Position numbers and translations under genes: made by a program | The notes under the pieces: generated by a model | What the model was told of the DNA's origin: nothing | Database searches by the model: none | What the model saw: only the letters and a program-made list of their open reading frames with translations | Shown here: positions 47,849 through 55,074 of the stretch, in pieces | Position numbering within the stretch: position 1 is the first letter of the stretch | Layout: each line of letters starts with the position of its first letter | DNA from: CAZCPB01 sp044223975 | GTDB lineage: Bacteria > Planctomycetota > Phycisphaerae > Phycisphaerales > UBA1924 | Direction of reading: 5' to 3' | Assembly: GCA_044223975.1 (NCBI GenBank) | Contig: JBGALI010000008.1 | Span: 136,802-200,801, forward strand | Length of the DNA: 64,000 nt

Positions 47849-48619
47849 CTACTCCGCCGGGTTCACGGCGAGCGGCACGAACTTGGGCGCCCTGTACTTC
47901 TCCAGCGGGAAGCCCGGGATGAAAAAGAACTCGCGGCCCAGGTGCTCCTTGATCACCGCACGCCGTCGATCGAACTCCTCGAAGTCGTCGTGCAAATCCT
48001 TGAGGTGCTCGGTGACCTGGACGTAGTACCCGTCGAGCCAAGGCTCGACGCGGAAGGCCGGGGCGCTGGCGAAGCGCTCCCGCCCGATCATGTCCACATA
48101 GGGCTTGCCGAAGAACATCCCCCAGGCGAGGTTGGGGAGGCGTTCTTGCAAAAGCCCGGTGTTAAACGGGCCACTAGCACGGTAGTGGTAGTTCTCCGAC
48201 AGGTGCGGCCTAGCCGCATCCATCTCGGCCTGCGTCCCAGTGTGGGCCGCGCCGATGTGCACCGGCCAGGTCTGGCAAAGACACTCAAAGAGGCTGAGCA
48301 TCGAGGAAAGCGGAACCTTTCGGGTGTAGTGGGACATACTAAAATCGGAGATTTGGAGCTTTTTCTGATACCACTGTGATTTATACCAGTGCGCTTCCAT
48401 GCGCCCGCCGCGCGGCCTCCACATCACATCATGGTCAAGGTCGATGAACTTCTCTAGCCCGTCCACCTCGCCCTTGTACTTCAATGGCTCGCACTGCGCG
48501 TACCGACCCGGCAGCAGAGCCGGATCGATCTCTCTCATGGTTTGCACGAACCATCGCTGGAATCGTGTCGTCTCGGTGACAAACGGGAAGAGCGTGTAGA
48601 TCGTCGATTCCAAGTCCAT
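47849..48619 (-). CDS. Candidate immunity protein A
   Basis: 256 residues. The ATG at 48619 has GAGG (overlapping the toxin A stop) at correct spacing and lies 5 bp after that stop; a longer start at 48628 is less likely. Aromatic-rich soluble protein (SQWYQKKLQISDFSMSHYTRKV, NLAWGMFFGKPYVDMIG, PWLDGYYVQVTEHLKDL), reminiscent of the Imm52-type immunity family but not confirmed. Confidence 0.65.
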   Translation of the reverse strand: MDLESTIYTLFPFVTETTRFQRWFVQTMREIDPALLPGRYAQCEPLKYKGEVDGLEKFIDLDHDVMWRPRGGRMEAHWYKSQWYQKKLQISDFSMSHYTRKVPLSSMLSLFECLCQTWPVHIGAAHTGTQAEMDAARPHLSENYHYRASGPFNTGLLQERLPNLAWGMFFGKPYVDMIGRERFASAPAFRVEPWLDGYYVQVTEHLKDLHDDFEEFDRRRAVIKEHLGREFFFIPGFPLEKYRAPKFVPLAVNPAE

Positions 48620-48624
48620 TGACC

Positions 48625-49230
48625 TCAAGGCACGATGCGCGTTCCGGTCACAGGAATCGGAATCTCGCTAAACGCACTTGTCGCAGGGTCGAAGCGAAAA
48701 ATCTTCCCACGGCTGAACTGGATCTGCCGCAGGATGCTGCTGGCCACCGTCTCCGTCTTCGGGCTCACGATTAGGCCTAATGGCAAGTTCTCTCTGACGC
48801 TTGCCCCTACAAAGTCCCTCATCTGGCTCCTGAACTGGATGTCCCGGACATCCTTGATGTCGGCGATCCCGAACCGCGTCCCCACCGGCAGGTCGGGGAA
48901 CCGCGTCCGGCCCGATGGCCCGACCAGTGTACCGCGCTCGAACGTTCCGAGCGCCGTCCGCACCTGATCCTCGAACGCCAGGCCGGTCTCGCGCGCGACC
49001 GTCACCGCGGCACGCCCTTCCAGCAGGCGCGACGTGTCCGTGATGGCGGCGCGTTCCACCGCACCGACCTCTCGCGTCACCGCCGCGGCGGTCTCGCGTT
49101 CCAGGATACCGAACACCGGGAGGACGCCCGCGAGCACGCCGACCCCGCCCACCACCGACGGGCTCTCCCGGAAGTCGCTGGCCGCGAGCGCCATGCCTGG
49201 CACGAACGCCGCCGACGCCGCCACCCGCAC
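48625..49230 (-). CDS. Toxin tip A, 5'-truncated (Tox-REase-7-like)
   Basis: 201 codons from a GTG; the frame stays open upstream without RHS features. The first 60 residues are a Gly/Ala-rich linker. The tip contains SGRTRFPDLPVG, IADIKDVRDIQ and SQMRDFVGA, close to the GR.R.PD...E(D)IKNV...Q.RDF pattern of the Tox-REase-7 family, so DNase activity is likely if expressed. First cassette of the array in transcription order. Confidence 0.75.
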   Translation of the reverse strand: MRVAASAAFVPGMALAASDFRESPSVVGGVGVLAGVLPVFGILERETAAAVTREVGAVERAAITDTSRLLEGRAAVTVARETGLAFEDQVRTALGTFERGTLVGPSGRTRFPDLPVGTRFGIADIKDVRDIQFRSQMRDFVGASVRENLPLGLIVSPKTETVASSILRQIQFSRGKIFRFDPATSAFSEIPIPVTGTRIVP

Positions 49231-49398
49231 GGTGGTCTCCAGCCCCTGTGGTTGTGATGGCCCAAGATGGCGCCGCCTCCCACAGATCTGTGCGAAACCC
49301 CGTGAGTAGGCGGCATGTGGGAGTGCGGTGTTAGGTTACCAAGAAAAGCAGTGGAGATGCGGATTCGGTTGAGGGTATCGAAAACCGGTGCAAACGAC

Positions 49399-49426
49399 TT
49401 GTGCGCTAGGACCAAAGCTGTATGAT
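49399..49426 (+). promoter_or_regulatory. Candidate promoter for dockerin protein 6
   Basis: TTGTGC (49399-49404), a 16-base spacer and TATGAT (49421-49426), followed about 70 bases later by the dockerin protein 6 start. The -35 is weak and the -10 good. By inspection only. Confidence 0.4.
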
Positions 49427-49498
49427 CCCCGGAAGATGTGGTGATGGCAGTCGCATGTTGATCTAGAGCGAGTCCGACGAGTACGAAAGGACATGTCG

Positions 49499-50329
49499 AT
49501 GAAGAGGTGGCAATCGTCCCTTGCGGCCGTGGTGTGTGCACCAACGCTGGTCGTGTGCGCCCAGCCGTCAGCGGAGTTTGCGGTATCGGCATCTTCGCCC
49601 GATCCTGTCATATTGCCAGGCTCGATCATCAACTGGGCCGTTGAGGCTACCGTGAGTGCAAGCGACAACGTCGGGCTTGCCGGCTTTAGCTTTGACCTAG
49701 TCCAGGATCCGATGAACCCGGTGCTCTTCGATTTGCCTTTGGCTGCAGGTTGCGATTGCATTCCCAGCGGGATGGCAACGCTCTTGACCAACTTCCATCG
49801 CCCGCACGGGATCGATAATCCACCACTGCCGGGCTCGGTGTGCGGGTTCTGTGGAACTCTCGTAGGAGAACCCGGCGCAAAGAATCTACGTCAGATCGGC
49901 GGGATGCAGAATACGTCCGGTCTGGTCGGATCGAACATTGGGCATGCGGTGACTGTTACCGGCGGTGTGGGACAGCAAGCCAACGGCCAGATACTGGTTG
50001 CGTCGTCATTTGCTGCGCCTTGCAAAGCCGGGGTTTACACGTTCTCGATAGCCTCGGTCCGTGCGAACGTCCTGCAGAGCATCGCCGTTCCTCCGTCAAA
50101 CTCGCCAACCATTCCGGCCCTTACGCCGATTACCGGGCAGAGCTTCAGCATCACGGTGCAGTGCATCGCCGACTTCGACCACAACGGGTTCGTCAATGGA
50201 GACGATTTTGATGCCTTTGTTGTGGTTTTTGAAGCAGGGGAGCCGTCCGCGGACATTGACGGGAGCACGTTTGTGAACGGCGACGACTTTGATTTGTTTG
50301 TTAGATCCTACGATTTAGGGTGTTGCTGA
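49499..50329 (+). CDS. Secreted protein with GC-type dockerin tail (dockerin protein 6)
   Basis: 276 residues from the ATG at 49499, chosen over the ATG at 49493 because AAAGGA (49486-49491) then has normal spacing. Signal peptide about residues 1-22. The middle domain is Cys-containing (CDCIPSG, CGFCGTL) and resembles a cohesin/PEP-CTERM-associated beta-sandwich, tentatively. The tail has two NGDDFD repeats but ends GCC instead of GC. It is the only plus-strand gene in the island and less GC-rich than the chromosomal dockerin genes. Confidence 0.85.
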   Translation: MKRWQSSLAAVVCAPTLVVCAQPSAEFAVSASSPDPVILPGSIINWAVEATVSASDNVGLAGFSFDLVQDPMNPVLFDLPLAAGCDCIPSGMATLLTNFHRPHGIDNPPLPGSVCGFCGTLVGEPGAKNLRQIGGMQNTSGLVGSNIGHAVTVTGGVGQQANGQILVASSFAAPCKAGVYTFSIASVRANVLQSIAVPPSNSPTIPALTPITGQSFSITVQCIADFDHNGFVNGDDFDAFVVVFEAGEPSADIDGSTFVNGDDFDLFVRSYDLGCC

Positions 50330-50433
50330 ACTAGAATATGAAGGGTTGGATAAGTAGACCCAGCCGACAGTCGGTTACCACAATCCTGCGCTTGTACCCA
50401 TTCCTGTGCCAATCGCAGGGTGAGCTTGTCATG

Positions 50434-51246
50434 TCAACCGGCCCGACTCGCGTGCGCTCGGGACGCAGCGAACTCCCTGGGGCTCAGGCTGCCCAGGGCG
50501 CTGTGCGGTCGATCCTCATTGTAATGCCGACGCCAGGCCTCGACCTTCTCCCGCGCGTCGTCCAGGCTCATGAACCAGTTCTCGTTCAGGCACTCGGCAC
50601 GCAGCCGCCCGTTGAACGCCTCGATCAGCCCGTTGTCGGTGGGCTTTCCCGGCCTGCTGAAGTCCAGCCGCACGTGGTTCAGGTACGCCCATTGATCCAG
50701 ACGCTTGCCCGTGAACTCGCTCCCGTTGTCCACGCGGATCTTCTCCGGAAGCCCTCTGTCACGACCGACCCGCTCCAACGCCTCCGCCACTCGGTCGCCC
50801 GTCAGCCGTCCGTCCAGCTCGATCGTCAGGCTCTCGCGGCTGAAGTCATCGACCAACGTAAAGAGCCGGAACTTCCGCCCGTCGAACAACTGGTCGGCCA
50901 TGAAGTCCATCGACCAGCTCTCGTTCACCCGCGTCGCCGTCGTCCGCTCCGGCCTGGTCACCGCGCTGCGGTGCCGCCGCGGCTTGTGCCGGCCCACGCA
51001 CAGCCCCTCCTGCCGGTACAGCCGGTAGACCCGCTTGCGGTTGATCATCCAGCCCTCCCGTCGGAGCTTCACCCAGATCCGCGGGTACCCCCACGTCACG
51101 TGCACGCCCGCGATCTCCTTGATCCGTCCTCGGAGGGGCGCCTGATCGTCCGCCACCGACTCGTACCGTTGCGTCGAACGAGGATGCCCGAGCACCCGGC
51201 ACGCCCGACGCTCGCTCACCCGGTACGCCATGCGTGCCCTTTGCAC
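50434..51246 (-). CDS. IS3-family transposase OrfB (DDE integrase core)
   Basis: 270 residues from the GTG, but normally translated as an OrfAB fusion. It has the HTH_21 segment (RGRIKEIAGVHVTWGYPRIW) and an rve core with Asp in SMDFMAD, Asp in VDNGSEF and Glu in GLIEAFNGRLR, so the DDE triad is complete. C-terminal HYNEDRPHSALGSLSP is typical of the IS407/IS51-type groups. It appears intact. Confidence 0.93.
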   Translation of the reverse strand: MQRARMAYRVSERRACRVLGHPRSTQRYESVADDQAPLRGRIKEIAGVHVTWGYPRIWVKLRREGWMINRKRVYRLYRQEGLCVGRHKPRRHRSAVTRPERTTATRVNESWSMDFMADQLFDGRKFRLFTLVDDFSRESLTIELDGRLTGDRVAEALERVGRDRGLPEKIRVDNGSEFTGKRLDQWAYLNHVRLDFSRPGKPTDNGLIEAFNGRLRAECLNENWFMSLDDAREKVEAWRRHYNEDRPHSALGSLSPREFAASRAHASRAG

Positions 51247-51269
51247 GATGGTGCGCCGACGATCAGGCG

Positions 51270-51536
51270 TTAGAGTTTTCCCCGGAGGGCATCCTGCAGC
51301 ATCGCCTTGTCCAGGCTCAGGTCCGCCACCAGCGACTTGAGCTTGCGGTTCTCTTCCTCAAGCTGCTTCAGCCGACGGACCTCGGCAACGCCCATCCCCG
51401 CGAACTTCTTCTTCCACCGAAAGAAGGTCTGCTCTGAGAACCCCATCTTCCGGCACACCTCCACGATCGGCGTGCCCGTCTCGGCCTGCCGTAACGCGAA
51501 CGCGATCTGCTCCTCCGAATACTGGCTCTTCTTCAT
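51270..51536 (-). CDS. IS3-family transposase OrfA
   Basis: 88 residues from the ATG at 51536 (MKKSQYSEEQIAFALRQ). HTH_Tnp_1 domain (VCRKMGFSEQTFFRWKKKF) followed by a leucine-zipper-like coiled coil (LKQLEEENRKLKSLVADLSLDK). It binds the IS ends and regulates transposition. It ends at 51270, just past the slippery sequence. Confidence 0.93.
   Translation of the reverse strand: MKKSQYSEEQIAFALRQAETGTPIVEVCRKMGFSEQTFFRWKKKFAGMGVAEVRRLKQLEEENRKLKSLVADLSLDKAMLQDALRGKL
51276..51282 (-). promoter_or_regulatory. Programmed -1 frameshift site of the IS element
   Basis: On the minus strand the heptamer G GGA AAA is in the zero frame of orfA, two codons before its stop. A -1 slip moves reading into the orfB frame, which is open from here to the orfB stop at 50434. 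This would give the OrfAB transposase. Confidence 0.75.
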
Positions 51537-51584
51537 CTTTCTGACCTCCGAACAGAGGCCGGATTGTCGCTGAAAAACTCTCAC

Positions 51585-51834
51585 TCAGTTTGGACCAGGA
51601 TTCGGGTTTGAGCGCAGCTACGGATTGGCCACAGCGTGCCGCGGTTTAGAACGGCGTTCATTGCCGGGTAAAGCTCTGGTCTTGGCGGCCGGGGTAAAAT
51701 CGGTCCGTCGGGGCACGTCTTGGCCACCGTCACGTGACGCGCAACAGGTCCGTGCGCAGACGGCACAGCGAGTATCGGGACCAGCAGGGGCGGATACGGC
51801 GAAAGTCAGGTCCGCTCGGGAAAACTAGGTGTTG
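51585..51834. other. Right end of the island, upstream of tRNA-Thr
   Basis: 250 bp with no gene that I can support. It supplies the upstream region, and so the promoter, of the intact tRNA-Thr, but no good -10 like that at the left copy is evident. Confidence 0.4.
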
Positions 51835-51907
51835 GCCGCCGTAGCTCAGTTGGTAGAGCAGCGCTTTTGTAAAGCGCAGGTCGGGGGTTCGAGTCCCCCA
51901 GGCGGCT
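51835..51907 (+). tRNA. tRNA-Thr (anticodon TGT)
   Basis: Cloverleaf by eye: acceptor GCCGCCG with AGGCGGC (a G-A mismatch at the seventh pair), D arm GCTC/GAGC, anticodon stem GCGCT/AGCGC with loop TTTGTAA (anticodon TGT at 51868-51870), T stem GGGGG/CCCCC. Discriminator T, no encoded CCA. Its first 39 bases are duplicated at 39845-39883, so it is the restored target of the island. Confidence 0.9.
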
Positions 51908-51916
51908 TTGCCCACA

Positions 51917-51956
51917 ATGGCGAGAAAAGCCCTGGATTCCAGGGCTTTTTCGCCAT
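51917..51956 (+). terminator. Rho-independent terminator after tRNA-Thr
   Basis: A long, near-perfect hairpin (about 18 bp; 51917-51935 with 51939-51956, loop ATT) whose right arm carries TTTTT, starting 10 bases after the tRNA. Likely terminator of the tRNA transcript. Confidence 0.8.
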
Positions 51957-52126
51957 CAGGGCCAAGTCGCCTTGACTGTGACGACACCTTCCGCAACCTG
52001 TGTGACACCCTGCTCGCCGACACCAGCGTGGTGTCGGCCAGGGGGTGGAACGTCACGCGCGGCCAGTCTAGGTTTGGCGCGCAGGACGCCACGTTTCCAA
52101 AGAACGCTGTTCACACGGAGGCAAGG

Positions 52127-53479
52127 ATGGTCGCCGCCAGCCCAACGCCCGCGAGCAAGCGGGCCAAGCCCGCCAAGCCGTACGAGGGGTTCCCGCTCTT
52201 CCCGCACGCCACCGGCCGCTGGGCCAAGAAGATCGGCGGGCGCTTCGCGTTCTTCGGCCCTTGGAACGATCCGTTCGGGGCGCTGGAACGGTTCACCGCC
52301 CAGCGCGACGCGCTCTACGCCGAGCGGCTTGGCCCGGGGCGCATATTCGCCCACGGCGCGCCACGGTTGGCCGAGGCGGCCATCGCGACACCCAGCCCAC
52401 AACCCCCGCCATCCCCGGCCCCCCGCCCCGCCGCCACCGTGGGCCAACGAGCCAGGCCCGCCCCCGCCCAGGACTTGTCCTTGGACGGGGACGCGACCGA
52501 GGGCATGACCGTCCGCGATCTGGTCAACCACTTCCTCACCGCCAAGCAGCGGCAGATGGACTCGGACGAACTCGGCAAGCGAGCGTTCATCGACTACCAC
52601 GCCGTGTGCGGGCGCTTGATCGCCAGCCTCGGCACCGACCGCCCGATCGATCAACTCGGTCCTGCGGACTTTTCGTCGCTCCGCGCCGAGCGCGCTAAGC
52701 GCTTCGGGCCGGTGGTGCTGGGGATCGAGATCGGCCGCGTCCGCACGGTCTTCAAGCACGCCTACGAGAACGGGCTGTTGGACAAGCCGGTGCGCTTTGG
52801 CCCCGAGTTCGCCAAGCCCAGCCGCCGCGTGATCCGGCTGGCACGCAACGCCGCGGGGCCGAGGCTGTTCGAGGCCGCCACGATCAAGAAGCTGCTGGAC
52901 GGCGCTGGCGTCCACCTCAAGGCGATGCTGCTCCTGGGCATCAACGCCGGGCTCGGCAACACCGACGTCTCGTCGCTCCCCAAGACGGCGCTTGACCTCA
53001 AGAACGGGATCCTGGTCTACCCCCGTCCGAAAACGGGGATCGCCCGCCGCGCGTTCCTCTGGCCCGAGACGGTCGAGGCGCTGAACGCCTCGCTCAAGGC
53101 GCGGCCCAAGCCGCTCGCCGCCGCCGACGCCGGGCTGGTGTTCATCACCCGCCACGGCCGCCGCTGGGTCCGCGAGCAGTTGCCGGGGGCAAAGAGCAAG
53201 GGGAAGCGCCCCGCGATCGTGATCGACGCCATCGCGGTTGAGTTCCGCAAGCTCTGCAACAGCCTCAAAGGCGAGAAGCCCAAGCTCGGCTTCTACGCCC
53301 TGAGGCACACGTTCCGCACCATCGCCGACGAGGTCGGCGACCGCCGCGCGATCGACATGGTGATGGGCCACGAGAACGGCAACGACATCTCGACGCACTA
53401 CGTCGAGCGGATCGCCGACGAGCGACTGCAAAAAGTCACCGAGCACGTTCGGGTGTGGCTGGCGATTGGCAAGCGCTAG
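52127..53479 (+). CDS. Tyrosine recombinase lacking the canonical Arg I
   Basis: 450 residues from the ATG at 52127, with GGAGG 5 bases upstream; the frame is open back to 51908, but that part has no domain features. N-terminal SAM-like binding domain, then a catalytic domain with His394-x-x-Arg397 (LRHTFR), MGHE and Tyr425 (THYVERI). Where canonical integrases have GLRxSE, this has AGLGNTDVSSL, so the first catalytic Arg is replaced by Gly277. I associate that variant with planctomycete integrases. It sits just after the tRNA-Thr terminator and is probably the integrase of the phage-like remnant that follows. Confidence 0.85.
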   Translation: MVAASPTPASKRAKPAKPYEGFPLFPHATGRWAKKIGGRFAFFGPWNDPFGALERFTAQRDALYAERLGPGRIFAHGAPRLAEAAIATPSPQPPPSPAPRPAATVGQRARPAPAQDLSLDGDATEGMTVRDLVNHFLTAKQRQMDSDELGKRAFIDYHAVCGRLIASLGTDRPIDQLGPADFSSLRAERAKRFGPVVLGIEIGRVRTVFKHAYENGLLDKPVRFGPEFAKPSRRVIRLARNAAGPRLFEAATIKKLLDGAGVHLKAMLLLGINAGLGNTDVSSLPKTALDLKNGILVYPRPKTGIARRAFLWPETVEALNASLKARPKPLAAADAGLVFITRHGRRWVREQLPGAKSKGKRPAIVIDAIAVEFRKLCNSLKGEKPKLGFYALRHTFRTIADEVGDRRAIDMVMGHENGNDISTHYVERIADERLQKVTEHVRVWLAIGKR

Positions 53480-53559
53480 CAGTCCGAGGCCGTTCGCTCA
53501 GGGCCGCGGCTATGCCGGCCTGATCGTCATTCCCACGTCTGTCACGCAAGGAAGCGGAT

Positions 53560-54522
53560 ATGAAGGAGCAGGTGACCCGCGCCGTGCCGAGGCCGAAGGC
53601 TTCGCCAATCGTTCCCGTCCCCACCAGCATGTGGCTCGGGTCTCCCATTAACGATGGCCGTCTCACGATCCCCCCCGGAGGAACCCTGAGCATCTCACCC
53701 AAGTCTCGAGAGCGTGCCCTCATCGGCCTCGCGGAGGACTTCCGGTGTGCGGGGCGACTGACTCCCCGGCTCTGGCACATTCTGGTTCAGCGTGACGCAA
53801 ACCGCGCATCGCCCGAATCGTTCGCACCTTTGTACAACGAAAGAGTCGAGCACGCGCGGGGTGAGTGGCCCGTCCTCACGAGGTGGGCTCAGCACGATCA
53901 GGGCTTGGTCGGGATGTTCTTTGGCGACGACCCTGACGGAACGGGGTTCCGCCGGTTCGAGCAGCTCGCCCGATCCGCCGCTCAGTTGGTTCGCGCGGTG
54001 CTCGCTCTGCCGGGGCCGCGCGATCCGGTGTCGTATTGGATCGTGCATCTCTACCGCCTCGCCGGCGGGGGGGACAGCCAGATTTCGGCGCCGTGTCGTC
54101 GACGTTGCGCAATTGAGGGCGCCGGATGCACGATGACTCTGACGGTGAAGGGTTGGGAGAAGCCGGCGGCGCTCGCGCCGGTGATGTCGATACTGGCGTC
54201 GTGGCCCACAGAGCGCATGACGGGGTCGTACGCGATCCTTGACCCTGACCTGTGGTCGGCGTCCGCACTAGGCGTGGAAGAGCTGATATCCCATGGCGGC
54301 GAGGAAACAGATGCGGCGTTGGATGCGGCGTGGCGCGAGTCGCGGTGGTTCTTGCGTGCCACGCGGGGAATACTCAACAGCGACACCTTGCGCAAGGCTC
54401 GCGATCGCGGACGCGTGAAGGGGCGGAAAGACGGCAGTTTCTGGGAGTACCAGGTCGCCTCCGTGGTCACGGTCTACCGCCAGCACGACGAAGAAATCCG
54501 ACGCGCACTCAGGACGGAATAG
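53560..54522 (+). CDS. Hypothetical protein of the phage-like remnant
   Basis: 320 residues from the ATG at 53560, with AAGGAAG upstream. No signal peptide or membrane segment. The N-terminus has a Pro-rich lead and then GTLSISPKSRERALIGLAEDFRCAGRL; the C-terminus has TRGILNSDTLRKARDRGRVKGRKDGSFWEYQ, which looks like a DNA-binding HTH segment. Family not recognised. It is the first gene after the integrase on the same strand. Confidence 0.55.
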   Translation: MKEQVTRAVPRPKASPIVPVPTSMWLGSPINDGRLTIPPGGTLSISPKSRERALIGLAEDFRCAGRLTPRLWHILVQRDANRASPESFAPLYNERVEHARGEWPVLTRWAQHDQGLVGMFFGDDPDGTGFRRFEQLARSAAQLVRAVLALPGPRDPVSYWIVHLYRLAGGGDSQISAPCRRRCAIEGAGCTMTLTVKGWEKPAALAPVMSILASWPTERMTGSYAILDPDLWSASALGVEELISHGGEETDAALDAAWRESRWFLRATRGILNSDTLRKARDRGRVKGRKDGSFWEYQVASVVTVYRQHDEEIRRALRTE

Positions 54523-54538
54523 CGGAAACATTCCGCGG

Positions 54539-54814
54539 ATGCCGGACACACCCTGCGCAGCCCTTCCCCACCGGCTTGCGGCGCGTAATGCTCGTCGCGT
54601 GAAGCTTGAATCCCATCCCCGCCCGCAGTTCGTTGGCCTCCGCAGGCTGAGCTACCTCACCGGCGTTCCGGCGCGATGGCTGTGTGAGCAGGCCGACGCG
54701 GGCAAGCTGCCGTTCCTGGCCATCGGCCGAAGACGTCTCTTCGACCCGGCGGCGGTCGCAGTGGCGTTGCAGACGCTCACGACCCAGACGCCCAACGGAG
54801 ACAGCCGTGGCTGA
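54539..54814 (+). CDS. Small HTH protein (excisionase-like)
   Basis: 91 residues if started at 54539; a GTG at 54599 (VKLESHPRPQ) may be the true start. LRRLSYLTGVPARWLCEQADAGKLPFLAIGRRRLFDPAAVAVAL is the same type of HTH as at 16723-16917 in the tRNA-Val element. Its stop overlaps the next gene's start region. Confidence 0.75.
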   Translation: MPDTPCAALPHRLAARNARRVKLESHPRPQFVGLRRLSYLTGVPARWLCEQADAGKLPFLAIGRRRLFDPAAVAVALQTLTTQTPNGDSRG

Positions 54815-55058
54815 GTGGCTCACCCCACCGCAGGTTGCCCGTGCGCGCGGCGTGAAGCCCGCCAAGGTGCTGGCGTGGATCGCCTCGGGCGAACTCGAGG
54901 CCGTGAACCACGCCGGGCGCGCCGCGGGACGGCCGCGCTGGCGGATCAGCGCCGAGGCGCTTCAGGCGTTCGACCGGGCCCGCTCGAATCGATCCGCCGC
55001 GCCCGCGAGGGCCGCGCCACGCCGGCAGCGAGACGCCGCCGTGATCCAGTACTTCTGA
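54807..55058 (+). CDS. Small HTH protein, MerR/excisionase-type
   Basis: 83 residues from the GTG at 54807, overlapping the previous stop by 8 bp, with CGGAG upstream. VAEWLTPPQVARARGVKPAKVLAWIASGEL followed by RPRWRISAEALQAF is a helix-turn-helix plus wing. As in the tRNA-Val element, two small HTH genes are adjacent and overlapping. Confidence 0.75.
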   Translation: MAEWLTPPQVARARGVKPAKVLAWIASGELEAVNHAGRAAGRPRWRISAEALQAFDRARSNRSAAPARAAPRRQRDAAVIQYF

Positions 55059-55074
55059 TTGAGGGAGTTGCGAC

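Larger units (their letters stand above)
50434..51536 (-). mobile_element. IS3-family insertion sequence (orfA/orfB)
   Basis: Two overlapping-frame genes typical of IS3-family elements, with a -1 frameshift site between them. Terminal inverted repeats were not resolved: both outer flanks show a TGAG (near 50421 and, on the minus strand, near 51587) but no longer match, so the true ends extend some tens of bases beyond these coordinates. Confidence 0.8.
39844..51873. mobile_element. Genomic island of about 12 kb at tRNA-Thr
   Basis: Flanked by a 40-bp perfect direct repeat of the tRNA-Thr 5' half; the right copy is part of the intact tRNA. The island contains the RHS-type toxin/immunity array, a GC-dockerin gene and an IS3-family element. 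No integrase lies inside; the nearest one is immediately downstream of the tRNA at 52127. Either the integrase was lost or a second element inserted at the same tRNA. Confidence 0.72.

Noticed and set aside
51730..52092. Minus-strand frame containing GTRTPDLRFTKALLYQLSYGG
   Set aside because: This is the antisense translation of tRNA-Thr, a well-known false protein; the same peptide fragment appears at the truncated copy near 39850.
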